DNA of 64,000 bases from Dyella japonica DSM 16301 (GTDB lineage Bacteria > Pseudomonadota > Gammaproteobacteria > Xanthomonadales > Rhodanobacteraceae). The translations under genes were made by a program, and so were the position numbers. The DNA lies in NCBI RefSeq assembly GCF_001010355.1, contig NZ_JPLA01000008.1, forward strand, positions 1-64,000, read 5' to 3'. Positions 1-9,841 of the stretch are shown piece by piece. The notes beneath the pieces were generated by a model. It saw nothing but the letters and a program-made list of their open reading frames with translations, searched no databases and was not told the DNA's origin. Position 1 is the first letter of the stretch. The number at the start of each line of letters is the position of its first letter.

Positions 1-51
1 GGCAGGCGAGCAAGCTGGCCACAACGCGACAACCAAGCGAAAAGTCACTGG

Positions 52-103
52 ATCCCAGCCTACGCTGGGATGACGAGCAAATGCCGGCCTACGCTGGAAT
101 GAC
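52..103. repeat. short palindromic intergenic repeat, one and a half units
   Basis: A 7-bp stem (ATCCCAG/CTGGGAT around CCTACG, 52-71) is followed by a half copy with the same GCCTACGCTGGAATGACG core (86-103). The GGAATGAC end matches the hairpin at 14170-14195, so both seem to belong to one dispersed palindrome family. It lies just past the 3' end of mrp. Confidence 0.6.
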
Positions 104-114
104 GAGCCAAGCGC

Positions 115-1224
<1,110 letters not shown>

Positions 1225-1351
1225 GGGGGTCACCCATTATGCCAGTGTGCGCCGTCCCCTACGGCTTGCGGCGCTTTCGCATTGCAGCTTGACGGCTTTG
1301 CGCCCGGTCGGTCAGGCTCGGAACATACGCTTTCGTACGGGAGGAACATCC

Positions 1352-1798
1352 ATGAAGTCACTGCTACGCATCGCTGTGGTCACTGCACTCATGCTGGGTA
1401 CCAGCGCCGTGTTCGCCGCCGAGGTCACCCCGGTGGGCACCTGGAAAACCATCGACGATGAGACCGGCAAGCCCAAGTCCATCGTGAAGATCACCGACGA
1501 AGGCGGCGAACTGAAGGCCACCGTGCTGGAAGTGCTGCAGTCCGATGAAGGCCCGCATCCGATCTGCAAGAACTGCGACGGCGAGCGCAAGGACAAACCC
1601 GTCGAAGGCATGAACATCATGTGGGGCGTGCACAAGGACGGCGACATCTGGGACGGCGGCAAGATCCTCGATCCCAAGACCGGCAAGATCTACAAGGTGA
1701 AGCTGCAGCCCAGCGAAGACGGCAGCAAGCTGACCGTGCGCGGGTATATCGGGTTCTCCCTGCTTGGCCGTAGCCAGGAGTGGCAGCGCCAGCCGTAA
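1352..1798 (+). CDS. secreted DUF2147 family protein
   Basis: 148-residue protein with a typical Sec signal peptide (about residues 1-22, ending AVFA-AE). The mature part opens with the PVGTWKTIDDETGKPKS pattern of DUF2147, a lipocalin-like periplasmic family of unknown function. It holds a cysteine pair (ICKNC) near residue 72. The C-terminus GYIGFSLLGRSQEW is also typical of the family. A GGGAGG site 8 bases before ATG 1352 supports this start over longer upstream reading. It is monocistronic, with a REP-like inverted repeat directly after it that could stabilise or end the transcript. Confidence 0.9.
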   Translation: MKSLLRIAVVTALMLGTSAVFAAEVTPVGTWKTIDDETGKPKSIVKITDEGGELKATVLEVLQSDEGPHPICKNCDGERKDKPVEGMNIMWGVHKDGDIWDGGKILDPKTGKIYKVKLQPSEDGSKLTVRGYIGFSLLGRSQEWQRQP

Positions 1799-1811
1799 GC
1801 GGCACGACCTC

Positions 1812-1881
1812 TTGTAGGAGCGCACCCTGTGCGCGAACCGCGTAGCGCTGCGCGGTTCGCGCACAGGGTGCGCTCCTACAA
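1812..1881. repeat. REP-like inverted repeat, copy 1
   Basis: Arms TTGTAGGAGCGCACCCTGTG and its complement are 26 bases or more long around a short centre. The same arms recur at 25811-25894, 30874-30945, 52844-52926 and 57851-57934. This copy sits between convergent genes (DUF2147 and DeoR). Confidence 0.9.
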
Positions 1882-1890
1882 AAAACGGGA

Positions 1891-2697
1891 CTAGTCGGCT
1901 GTGGCTTCGGCCCGATGCACCGCCACTCCATGCGCCGAAAACGACGCACGCGTCGCCCGATCCGCCGAATGTTCCACCACCAGGTGCTGCACGCGCGCCA
2001 GTTCGGCCACCTGATGCGCGGCTACTGCGCCCAGCTTGTCGTCGGTCGCCACCACCACGGTTTCGTCGCTCGCCTCGATCATCGCGCGCTTGAACAGCGA
2101 CTCCTCGCTATCGAAGCCCCACAGGCCGTGCGCCGCATCGATGGCGCAGGCGCCGGGAAAACACAGATCCGCACGCACCCGGCGCACCTGGTCCACCGCT
2201 TGCGCGCCGGTGGCGCCGCCGATGGTGGTATCGATGCGTCCGCCGATCAGCAATACCTCGAAGCCCTCGCGATCGAGCAGCACCTGGGCGATATGCGGTG
2301 CATTGGTGATCACGGTCAGGCGCGCATCGCGAGGCAAGGCGGCGGCAATCGCCGCATTGGTGCTGCCTGCGTCGATCAACAGCGTCTGCCCGGCCTGCAC
2401 CAGGCTCGCCGCCTTGCGGGCCAGCGCCTGCTTGCGCGCGGAGTGTTCGTTGCGCCGCTGCTTCAGCGGGGTCAGCGTCACCGTGGGCAAGAGCGCGCCG
2501 CCATAGACGCGCTTGCACAGCCCCAGCGCCGCCAGCTCGCGCAAATCACGGCGAATGGAGTCTTCCGATACTTCGAACGCGAGCGCCAGCTCCGCCGCCA
2601 CCACGCGCCCTTCGGCACGCAGGCGTTCGAGGATGCGTTGCTGGCGTTCCTCCGGCAGCGCGTTGCTGTCGACACTGGCAATGGGCGACTTAGCCAT
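1891..2697 (-). CDS. DeoR family transcriptional regulator
   Basis: 268-residue DNA-binding regulator. The N-terminal winged helix (about residues 15-70) carries the family signature VSEDSIRRDLREL. The rest is the DeoRC sugar-phosphate-sensor domain, including LIDAGSTNAA and the GG-R-IDTT-IGG-T segment. DeoR proteins usually repress sugar or nucleoside catabolic genes and are released by a phosphorylated sugar. Its start (ATG 2697) overlaps the end of the HAD gene by 8 bases, and the HAD gene in turn overlaps the MFS gene, so it is the last gene of a three-gene operon and probably regulates it. The ligand cannot be read from the sequence. Confidence 0.9.
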   Translation of the reverse strand: MAKSPIASVDSNALPEERQQRILERLRAEGRVVAAELALAFEVSEDSIRRDLRELAALGLCKRVYGGALLPTVTLTPLKQRRNEHSARKQALARKAASLVQAGQTLLIDAGSTNAAIAAALPRDARLTVITNAPHIAQVLLDREGFEVLLIGGRIDTTIGGATGAQAVDQVRRVRADLCFPGACAIDAAHGLWGFDSEESLFKRAMIEASDETVVVATDDKLGAVAAHQVAELARVQHLVVEHSADRATRASFSAHGVAVHRAEATAD

Positions 2698-3331
2698 GCG
2701 AAGCCTCTCGCGCAGATGATTCGAGCAGTTGCAGTTCCACCAGGCGCTGGCGCAGGCCATCGGCATCGCGGAACCACCAGCCATGCATGCCCAGCGCTTC
2801 CGCTGCAGCCACATTGCGGGCCGAGTCGTCGATATACAGCGCCCTCGATGGATCGACGGCATAGCGTTGCAGCAGGCGCTGGTAGATGCGCGGATCGGGC
2901 TTGATCAGGCCTTCCTCGCCCGACACCACGATGCCTTCGAACCATTGCAGGAACGCAAAGCGCTGCCGCGCGATGGGAAACGTTTCCTGCGACCAGTTGG
3001 TCAGCGCGAGCAATCGCACGCCACGCTCACGCAGCTCGGCCAACAGCGCGACGCTTGCCTCCATCGCACCGACCAGGGTTTCCTCCCAGCGCAGGTGGTA
3101 GGCGTCGATCAGCTCGGCGTGTTCGGGAAACTGGCCGCGCAACAGTGCCGTCGCGTCCGACCACGGGCGTCCGGCATCCTGCTGCTCATTCCACTCGCTG
3201 TTGCAGACCTCGCGCAGGAACCAGTCCAGCTGCGCCTCGTCGTCGATCAGCTGCCGATAGAGGCGGCGCGGATCCCAGGCAATCAGCACATTGCCGAGGT
3301 CGAAGATCACGGTGTCGATGGCGGGGCGCAT
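2690..3331 (-). CDS. HAD-superfamily phosphatase, YihX-like
   Basis: 213-residue HAD hydrolase with a helical cap (subfamily IA). Motif I is FDLGN at residues 10-14 with nucleophile Asp11; the second Asp of the usual DxD is Gly, as in YihX-type sugar phosphatases and soluble epoxide hydrolase N-domains. Motif II is ALTNWS, motif III the Lys of GLIKPDP, motif IV YIDDSARN. It probably hydrolyses a small phosphorylated metabolite in the cytoplasm, perhaps a sugar phosphate. The start shares one base with the stop of the MFS gene (TGATG), showing translational coupling. Substrate is unknown. Confidence 0.88.
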   Translation of the reverse strand: MRPAIDTVIFDLGNVLIAWDPRRLYRQLIDDEAQLDWFLREVCNSEWNEQQDAGRPWSDATALLRGQFPEHAELIDAYHLRWEETLVGAMEASVALLAELRERGVRLLALTNWSQETFPIARQRFAFLQWFEGIVVSGEEGLIKPDPRIYQRLLQRYAVDPSRALYIDDSARNVAAAEALGMHGWWFRDADGLRQRLVELQLLESSAREASHG

Positions 3332-4503
3332 CACTTCACGATCCTCGCGGAGAACGACACCAGCACCAGCAGGCCAGCCACGCCGGCGAAGGCCATCGGC
3401 AGACTGCTGATATGTGCCACCAGGCCGATCAGCGCGGGGCCGCTGAGCAGGCCCACGTAGCCGAGCGTGGTCACGGTGGCAATCGCAATCGCCGGCGACG
3501 TGTTGGGCAGGCGTCCTGCCGCGCTGAACATCACCGGCACGATGTTGGATGCGCCAAGGCCGATCAGCACGAAGCCCACCAGCGACATCACTACGCCCGA
3601 CACGCAGGCCACCAGCAGAAATCCTGCTGCCGCCAGCGCCGCGCCGATGCGCATGGCCGACTCGGGGCCATAGCGCCCGACAAAGCGGTCGCCGGAGAAA
3701 CGCCCCACCACCATCGCGGCGGAGAAGAAGGCATAACCGAAGCCCGCCGATGCCGCCGAGATGCCGCGGACATCGCGCAGGAACACGGCGCTCCAGTCCA
3801 GCATCGCGCCTTCGGCCAAGAAGCTCACGAAGCACAGCAGGCCAAGCAGCCACGCCAGCGCGTGCGGCATGCGCATCGGTTCCTTGCGCGGCGTATCGGC
3901 CGTCGGGGCGTCATCAAGCAGGTCGCTGCGCAACCACAGCACCACCACGGCAAGCAGGATCGCGAGCACGCTGGCGGCGGCCGTCAGCGGTACGCCGACC
4001 GCCAACAAGGCGCTGGTCAGCGCCGCCCCGGTGAGGCCGCCCACACTGAACAAGCCGTGGAAGCCGGACATCAGCCGCCCGCCGTCGAGGCGTTCCACAT
4101 CGACGGCATGCGCATTCATGGCCACATCCACCGCGCCCAGCACCACGCCGAAATACAGCAGCACGCCGATCAGCTCCGTGATGTTGGTGACCATCGCCAG
4201 CACCGGCAGCGCCAGACACATCAACAGGCCCGAGGCGACGATCAGCGTGCGATTGCCGAGCCGATGGGCCAGCCATCCCACGAAGGGCATCGACAGCATC
4301 GAGCCGCCGCCGAAGGCGAGCAGCGCCAGACCGAGCTGGGCGTCATCCAGCCCCAGGCGCGCCTTGGCATAGGGCACCATCGGCGCCCAGGCCGACATGC
4401 CGATGCCCGACACCAGGAAGATCAACCGCGTGGCCCGCCGGGCACCCGCGAGCGAGGGCGTGGCAGGCTTGCCGGCAACGGCGGCGTCAGTGGTGGAGTT
4501 CAC
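3331..4503 (-). CDS. MFS transporter, YbjJ-like
   Basis: About 390 residues with 12 predicted membrane segments. The N-terminal half (ISAWAPMVPYAKARLGL type opening, then GGGSMLSMP and DVAMNAHAV) matches the YbjJ/fucose-permease-like branch of the major facilitator superfamily. GTG 4503 is chosen because AGGAA lies 6-7 bases upstream; a longer reading to 4716 would add a non-conserved tail. It is first in an operon with a HAD phosphatase and a DeoR regulator; E. coli also pairs ybjJ with a HAD phosphatase gene (ybjI). Efflux or uptake of a sugar-like compound is a reasonable guess, no more. Confidence 0.85.
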   Translation of the reverse strand: MNSTTDAAVAGKPATPSLAGARRATRLIFLVSGIGMSAWAPMVPYAKARLGLDDAQLGLALLAFGGGSMLSMPFVGWLAHRLGNRTLIVASGLLMCLALPVLAMVTNITELIGVLLYFGVVLGAVDVAMNAHAVDVERLDGGRLMSGFHGLFSVGGLTGAALTSALLAVGVPLTAAASVLAILLAVVVLWLRSDLLDDAPTADTPRKEPMRMPHALAWLLGLLCFVSFLAEGAMLDWSAVFLRDVRGISAASAGFGYAFFSAAMVVGRFSGDRFVGRYGPESAMRIGAALAAAGFLLVACVSGVVMSLVGFVLIGLGASNIVPVMFSAAGRLPNTSPAIAIATVTTLGYVGLLSGPALIGLVAHISSLPMAFAGVAGLLVLVSFSARIVK

Positions 4504-4537
4504 GGCATTCCTGTTGATCGGAAGATTCGGGTTAAAT

Positions 4538-4562
4538 GTACACAAACGTGCACAATCGTGCA
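4538..4562. promoter_or_regulatory. candidate operator upstream of the MFS-HAD-DeoR operon
   Basis: Overlapping inverted repeats of GTGCA half sites: TGTACAC-AAAC-GTGCACA, and TGCAC-AATC-GTGCA at 4549-4562. They lie 35-60 bases before the GTG start of the MFS gene, where a repressor such as the operon's own DeoR protein could bind. Inferred from symmetry only. Confidence 0.4.
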
Positions 4563-4754
4563 ATGCATGAATGGGGCGGCGACGTTTCGGAAGCCGGGCC
4601 AGGCTGCCATCGTCGCGCAATTGGCGGGCGACCACACGGGTGACGCCAGCGGCATCAACAAGCGATCCTCGCAGACGTCCAAACGACGGCATGCGCGAGG
4701 GACACGCCCACCCCATGCCATAATGGACAACCCCCTCAAGACCGTTGCCGCCCC

Positions 4755-6854
4755 ATGAGCCGACGCCTCCTCGTCACCAACGCGCTGCCCTATGCCAATG
4801 GCCCGCTCCACCTGGGCCACCTGCTGGGCTACATCCAGGCCGACGTCTGGGTACGCGCGCAGCGGATGCAGGGCAACGAGACCATCTATGTATGCGCGGA
4901 CGATGCCCACGGCACGCCGATCATGCTGGCAGCGGAAAAGGCCGGGCTGTCGCCCGAATCCTATATCGAAGGGATCCGTGTCGGTCACGAAGCGGACTTC
5001 GCGGCCTTTGGCGTGGCGTTCGATCACTATCATTCGACCCACTCCGAAGAAAACCGCGAGCTGGCCTCGCTGATCTACACGCGTCTGCGCGACGGCGGCT
5101 ACATCGGCCGGCGCGATATCCAGCAGCTGTACGATCCGGAAAAGGACATGTTCCTGCCCGATCGCTACATCAAGGGCACCTGCCCCAACTGCAAGACGCC
5201 CGACCAGTACGGCGACAACTGCGAGAACTGCGGCGCCACCTACGCGCCCACCGATCTGATCAATCCCTACTCGGTGATGTCCGGCGCCACGCCGGTGCTG
5301 CGCGACTCGGAGCACTACTTCTTCGAGCTGGGCAAGTTCGAGCCGCTGCTGCGCGACTGGTTCGCCGGCAAGTTCACCAACGGCCAGCCGGTGGCCAACA
5401 GCGGCGTTACCGCGAAATTGCGCGAGTGGCTGGACAGCGGCCTGAAGGACTGGGACATCTCCCGCGATGCGCCCTACTTCGGCTTTCCGATACCCGACGC
5501 GCCGGGCAAGTACTTCTATGTGTGGCTGGATGCGCCGGTGGGCTATCTGGCCAGCTTCAAGGCCTTGTGCGATCGCACCGACCTGAACTTCGAGGATTTC
5601 CTCAGCGTCGACAGTCGCGCCGAACTGCATCACTTCATCGGCAAGGACATCATCAATTTCCATGGCCTGTTCTGGCCGGCGATGCTGCACGGCGCGAACT
5701 TCCGCACGCCGACGGCGCTGCACGTTAACGGTTACCTCACCGTCAACGGCGCGAAGATGTCCAAGTCGCGCGGCACCTTCATCAAGGCGCGCACCTATCT
5801 GGATTCGGGTCTGCACCCGGAATTCCTGCGTTATTACTTCACCACCATGCTGAGCGATGCGCCGGTGGACGTGGACCTCGATCTGAAGACCTTCGAGGAA
5901 CGCGTCAACTCCCACCTGGTCGGCAAGTGGGTGAACATCGCCAGCCGCACGGCGGGCTTTGTCCACAAGTATTTCGACGGTCGCCTCGCCCCGGCCTTCA
6001 GCGCAGAAGAACAGGAACTGTGGCGCGAGCTGCTGTCGCTCTACGGCGATATCCCCGCGCTGTACAACGTGGGCGAATTCGCCGAAGTGGCGCGCCGCTT
6101 CGTGACCATGGCCGACATGGTCAACGGCTATATCGCCGCCAAGGCACCGTGGGCCATGGCCAAGGACGAGTCGCGCCGCGACGAACTGCACCAGGTGTGC
6201 TCGTTCGCGCTGGCGGCGTTCCGCCTGCTGGCCGGCCTGCTGAAGCCGGTGGTGCCGGCCACGGTGGCAGCAGCCGAGCGTTTCCTCGCCGCGCCGATCA
6301 ACGGCTTCGACGATGCGCGCGCCGAGCTGCACAACCACACCATCAACGCGTTCGAGCCGCTGCTCGGCCGCATCGACCCCAAGCAGGTCGAGGCCATGGT
6401 GGAAGCGTCCAAGGATTCCCTGGCGCCCGCCGAAAGCAAACCTGCTCCCAAGAAAATCAAAGAACAAACCAAGACCATGACTGAAGCCAGCACCGCACCG
6501 ACCGCCGCCCCCGAAGCCCCTGCCCTCATCGGCATCGACGATTTCGCCAAGCTCGACCTGCGCATCGGCAAGGTCACCGCCTGCGAATTCGTGGACGGTT
6601 CGGACAAGCTGCTGCGTTTCGAACTCGATGCCGGTCCGCTGGGCACGCGCCAGATTTTCTCGGGCATCCGTGCGGGCTACGGCGAGCCGGAAAAGCTGCT
6701 GGGCCGCAACGTGGTGTTCATCGCCAACCTGGCGCCGCGCAAGATGCGTTTCGGTGTGTCCGAAGGCATGATCCTGTCTGCCGGCGACGGCGGCAGCGAC
6801 CTGTTCCTGCTCGATGCCGACCAGGGCGCCAAGCCCGGCGCTACCGTCCGCTGA
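4755..6854 (+). CDS. metG: methionyl-tRNA synthetase
   Basis: 699-residue class I aminoacyl-tRNA synthetase that charges tRNA-Met. The HIGH-type motif HLGHL lies at about residues 19-23 and KMSKS at 334-338. A zinc knuckle of the E. coli type uses Cys143, Cys146, Cys156 and Cys159. After an Ala/Pro/Lys-rich linker (about 555-590) comes a C-terminal EMAPII-like tRNA-binding domain ([12 protein letters not shown] onward), which supports dimerisation in long-form MetG. A CATAAT hexamer at 4719-4724 may be its -10 element. Length is normal and there is nothing odd. rnfB follows after 11 bases. Confidence 0.98.
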   Translation: MSRRLLVTNALPYANGPLHLGHLLGYIQADVWVRAQRMQGNETIYVCADDAHGTPIMLAAEKAGLSPESYIEGIRVGHEADFAAFGVAFDHYHSTHSEENRELASLIYTRLRDGGYIGRRDIQQLYDPEKDMFLPDRYIKGTCPNCKTPDQYGDNCENCGATYAPTDLINPYSVMSGATPVLRDSEHYFFELGKFEPLLRDWFAGKFTNGQPVANSGVTAKLREWLDSGLKDWDISRDAPYFGFPIPDAPGKYFYVWLDAPVGYLASFKALCDRTDLNFEDFLSVDSRAELHHFIGKDIINFHGLFWPAMLHGANFRTPTALHVNGYLTVNGAKMSKSRGTFIKARTYLDSGLHPEFLRYYFTTMLSDAPVDVDLDLKTFEERVNSHLVGKWVNIASRTAGFVHKYFDGRLAPAFSAEEQELWRELLSLYGDIPALYNVGEFAEVARRFVTMADMVNGYIAAKAPWAMAKDESRRDELHQVCSFALAAFRLLAGLLKPVVPATVAAAERFLAAPINGFDDARAELHNHTINAFEPLLGRIDPKQVEAMVEASKDSLAPAESKPAPKKIKEQTKTMTEASTAPTAAPEAPALIGIDDFAKLDLRIGKVTACEFVDGSDKLLRFELDAGPLGTRQIFSGIRAGYGEPEKLLGRNVVFIANLAPRKMRFGVSEGMILSAGDGGSDLFLLDADQGAKPGATVR

Positions 6855-6865
6855 TCTCCCCCGTC

Positions 6866-7474
6866 ATGTCGCTGGCCGACCGCATCGATGCCCTGCTGCC
6901 GCAGACGCAATGCGAGCAGTGCGGCTATCACGGCTGCCGTCCGTACGCGGAGGCGATCGCCAGCGGCGAGGCGAACATCAACCAGTGTCCGCCGGGTGGT
7001 GCGATCGGCATCGCCAGGCTTGCTGCGCTGCTGGATGTGCCCGTGCTGCCGCTCGATCCGGAGCATGGGATCGAAAAGCCACGCACGCTTGCACGCATCG
7101 TCGAAGCCGATTGCATCGGCTGCACCAAATGCATCCAGGTGTGTCCGGTGGATGCGATCGTGGGCGCATCCAAGGTGATGCACACCGTGATGAGCGACGA
7201 CTGCACAGGTTGCGAACTCTGCGTGCCGGCCTGTCCGGTGGATTGCATCGTGCTCGAGCCGATGCCGTTGGCACAGGTCGACGATCCAGTCCACGCCGAT
7301 GCATCGCGCACCCATTTCCAGCGTCGCGAGGCACGACTGTCGCACGAACGTCAGCGCCGTGAGGAAGAGCTTGCCACGCGCAAGGCCGAGGTGGCCGCCA
7401 TGACGACGCCGACCAATCCCGTGCTCGCCGCGCTCGCCCGTGCCAAGGCCAAACAACAAGGAAAGACCTCGTGA
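6866..7474 (+). CDS. rnfB: RnfB-like electron transport ferredoxin subunit, without other rnf genes
   Basis: 202-residue iron-sulphur protein. The N-terminus has the Fe-S domain of RnfB with Cys16, Cys19, Cys24 and a later Cys near 41 (CEQCGYHGC). Two ferredoxin repeats follow ([12 protein letters not shown] and [12 protein letters not shown]) that should bind two [4Fe-4S] clusters. The C-terminus is charged and helical. Unlike E. coli RnfB/RsxB it begins directly at the Fe-S domain and lacks the N-terminal membrane helix, and no rnfA, C, D, G or E gene is near. It probably acts as a soluble ferredoxin-like carrier. It overlaps nth by four bases, echoing the E. coli rsx-nth order. Confidence 0.88.
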   Translation: MSLADRIDALLPQTQCEQCGYHGCRPYAEAIASGEANINQCPPGGAIGIARLAALLDVPVLPLDPEHGIEKPRTLARIVEADCIGCTKCIQVCPVDAIVGASKVMHTVMSDDCTGCELCVPACPVDCIVLEPMPLAQVDDPVHADASRTHFQRREARLSHERQRREEELATRKAEVAAMTTPTNPVLAALARAKAKQQGKTS

Positions 7475-8106
7475 AGAAGGCCGACATCGTCGAGCTGTTC
7501 AGCCGTCTGCGCGAAGTCGATCCGCATCCCACCACCGAACTTCACTACACCACACCGTTCGAACTGCTGGTGGCGGTGGTGCTGTCGGCGCAGGCGACCG
7601 ACGTGGGCGTCAACAAGGCGACCAAAAAGCTCTACCCGGTAGCGAATACGCCGCAGGCGATCCTCGACCTGGGCGAGGACAAGCTCAAGCAGTACATCAG
7701 CACGATCGGCCTGTTCAACAGCAAGGCCAAGCATGTGATGGCCTTGTGCAGGATCCTGGTCGAGCAATACGACGGCGAGGTGCCGCCGACGCGCGAAGCG
7801 CTGGAGGCCCTGCCCGGCGTCGGCCGCAAGACCGCCAACGTAGTGCTCAATACGGCCTTTGGCCACGCCACGATTGCGGTGGACACGCATATCTTCCGCG
7901 TCTCCAACCGCACCGGTCTCGCCCCGGGCAAAGACGTGCGCGCCGTGGAAGACAAGCTGGAAAAAGTAGTGCCGCTGGAATTCAAGCAGGACGCTCACCA
8001 CTGGCTGATCCTGCACGGGCGCTATGTGTGCAAGGCGCGTAAACCCGATTGTCCACAATGCGTCATTCGCGATTTGTGCCGCTACAAGGACAAAACGAAG
8101 GCCTGA
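7471..8106 (+). CDS. nth: endonuclease III
   Basis: 211-residue DNA glycosylase/AP lyase for oxidised pyrimidines in base excision repair. The helix-hairpin-helix [11 protein letters not shown] with catalytic Lys and the [11 protein letters not shown] segment with catalytic Asp are intact. The C-terminal [4Fe-4S] loop has the C-x6-C-x2-C-x5-C spacing ([11 protein letters not shown]...C). Start is GTG 7471, sharing GTGA with the rnfB stop, so translation is probably coupled. Length matches the E. coli enzyme (211 aa). Confidence 0.97.
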   Translation: MKKADIVELFSRLREVDPHPTTELHYTTPFELLVAVVLSAQATDVGVNKATKKLYPVANTPQAILDLGEDKLKQYISTIGLFNSKAKHVMALCRILVEQYDGEVPPTREALEALPGVGRKTANVVLNTAFGHATIAVDTHIFRVSNRTGLAPGKDVRAVEDKLEKVVPLEFKQDAHHWLILHGRYVCKARKPDCPQCVIRDLCRYKDKTKA

Positions 8107-8618
8107 CCACTTGCTGCACTGAAAGGCCACGCGAGCAATCCACTTGCCTGCTGGGGCTTCAACAGTTGCGCCGGTAACGACTGCGCTGCAGCGTCGCAGC
8201 GGTCAGGTACGCGAAAGCGCGAGGCGTCATCGATGAGCGCATCGATGACGATGTCGTGACGAGCGTAGGTCATTGGTCACGACTCGCGCTGTCGTCGTTT
8301 CGACATCTCGCACGCCGGCCATCCGTTTCGTTTGCAACGACAATCGCGATGCACGCGCATGATGATGTGCCCAAGTCATCGACGCGACATTTCGCGTGTC
8401 CATGCCGCCACACCGTTCGTCACATGCAAGCGGCAGGTTCTTGCATTCTCGTGTCGTGCACGCACGAAATACCTGTGACTAGTGGCATATGACGTGTGGA
8501 GAGGGTCGCGAAACCTCATAAATTCCTCAGTGTTTCGTGCAAGTTCCTCAAGCATGAATCGCCGCATCGACCTAACGTTGAGCCTCCCCCGGAACTCTCC
8601 CCGTTAGGAGGCCTCACC
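8107..8618. other. intergenic stretch of 512 bases with hairpins, no convincing gene
   Basis: No reading frame here has a good start site or recognisable product. Direct reading shows a perfect 11-bp stem with a 4-base loop (8225-8250, CGTCATCGATG/CATCGATGACG) and a looser pair TCGTGAC/GTCACGA (8254-8260, 8276-8282). Many CGACAT/TCGCG-like words recur between 8285 and 8400. It may hold the end of the nth transcript and the promoter of the small secreted protein gene, or an untranslated RNA. Confidence 0.5.
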
Positions 8619-8927
8619 ATGAAGCGCTACATCCTCCCCGCTGTCGTGGCTGCACTAGGTTTTGCCAGCATCGGTTCCGCCTACGCCACCGTCGAATCCT
8701 ATACCGTCGATCTCAATGGCTACGCCGTCATTGGTTTCGTCGGAAACACTCCGGCTGACTACGCACGCGCCCAACAGCAGGCCAATAGTTGGGAAACGCA
8801 GCGTCACCTTATGTTGAAGCCACAGTCGATCAAGGCCGTGGCCATCGACCAATCACAAGGCGTTGCCCTCAACCAGACCGAACTGCGCGCAGCGATCGTG
8901 CAGGCCGCCCTGGCCAAGACCCCTTGA
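8619..8927 (+). CDS. small secreted protein of unknown function
   Basis: 102 residues. A clear Sec signal peptide (KR, hydrophobic core, cleavage after about AYA at residue 23) precedes a short mature part rich in Gln, Ala and Thr, without cysteine or a known motif. A strong TTAGGAGG site 6 bases before ATG 8619 supports the start. It stands alone, with a 512-base gap before it and a strong hairpin after it, so it is probably its own transcription unit. I do not recognise the family; periplasmic location is the only safe inference. Confidence 0.8.
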   Translation: MKRYILPAVVAALGFASIGSAYATVESYTVDLNGYAVIGFVGNTPADYARAQQQANSWETQRHLMLKPQSIKAVAIDQSQGVALNQTELRAAIVQAALAKTP

Positions 8928-8980
8928 AAGCGCTTTCCCCAAGCGTTTGACCGGCGCCCCTGATTCGCGCCAAAACAGGA

Positions 8981-9016
8981 AGGAAGACGGCGAGCCAGCA
9001 GGCTCGCCGTCTTCCT
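8981..9016. terminator. perfect 16-bp stem-loop
   Basis: AGGAAGACGGCGAGCC and its exact complement surround the loop AGCA. It lies after the small secreted protein gene. No T-run follows on the plus strand; CTGTTTTGG follows on the minus strand, so classical termination would work better for leftward transcripts. Confidence 0.6.
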
Positions 9017-9175
9017 GTGCGCGTCTGGTTGACGCCACCCGTCTCACTTGCCAACGTGACGCCTGGGCGGCTGCCAGCGGCCCGGGAAAAGATCCACAAA
9101 AGGTAGGACACGGATCATGGGGCCTGGCGCCGGCCTGGACCGTGCCGCCGCCATGTCCGTCACAGGTGCGAAGGC

Positions 9176-9841
9176 ATGCATATTCTGCTGGTCGAAGACG
9201 ATGCCGAGCTGGGCGGTGCGATCAAGCACGCGCTGGAACACCAGTCCTATGCGGTGACCTGGCTGCGCGACGGTCGCGAGGCGATGGAGGCCCTGCGTGG
9301 CGATCCCGTCGACCTGGTCCTGCTCGATCTGGGCCTGCCCGGCAAGGACGGCCTGGAAGTGCTCGCCGAGGCCCGGCGCTCCGGCGTGAAGACGCCGGTG
9401 CTGGTGATGACGGCCCGCGACGCGCTCGAGATGCGTATCCGCGGCTTGGATCTGGGCGCTGACGACTACCTGGTGAAGCCTTTCCACCTGGGTGAACTGG
9501 CCGCCCGCATCCGCTCCCTCACGCGCCGTACACAAGGCCTTGCCGACAACCTGGTGGAGGTCGGCGGCCTGCGTCTCAACCTGGCCACGGCCGAAGTGGA
9601 GTTTCGCGGCGAGCACGTCACGCTGACGCGGCGTGAGTTCGCCCTGCTGCGCGTGCTGATGGAGCGCGCCGGACGCATCGTGCGTCGCGAGGCGCTGGAG
9701 AACTCCGTCTATGGCCTGGATACCGTGGTGGAACGCAACGCCATCGAAGTGCAGGTGCACTGGCTGCGCCGCAAGCTGAGCCCCGAGGTGATCCACACGG
9801 TGCGCGGCATCGGCTACATGATCCCGCGCGAGCCGCAATGA
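9176..9841 (+). CDS. OmpR-family response regulator
   Basis: 221 residues. The receiver domain (1-115) has the acidic pair Glu7/Asp8-Asp9, phospho-acceptor Asp51 (LLDLGLPG), Thr near 79 (MTARDA) and Lys near 101 (VKPF). The C-terminal winged-helix DNA-binding domain (about 130-221) ends with the RGIGYMI hairpin of OmpR/PhoB regulators. It resembles the QseB/PmrA/TctD group. The histidine kinase overlaps it by four bases (ATGA), so they are a pair. The kinase and a downstream RND efflux operon suggest control of envelope or efflux functions; the stimulus is not evident. Confidence 0.95.
   Translation: MHILLVEDDAELGGAIKHALEHQSYAVTWLRDGREAMEALRGDPVDLVLLDLGLPGKDGLEVLAEARRSGVKTPVLVMTARDALEMRIRGLDLGADDYLVKPFHLGELAARIRSLTRRTQGLADNLVEVGGLRLNLATAEVEFRGEHVTLTRREFALLRVLMERAGRIVRREALENSVYGLDTVVERNAIEVQVHWLRRKLSPEVIHTVRGIGYMIPREPQ

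Noticed and set aside
4500-6467. A 655-codon open frame on the minus strand
   Set aside because: It is antisense to metG and to the start of the MFS gene, with no plausible product.
8256-8492. A 78-codon frame in the gap after nth
   Set aside because: Low-quality composition (His/Arg-rich), no good start, ends before the clear small secreted protein gene.
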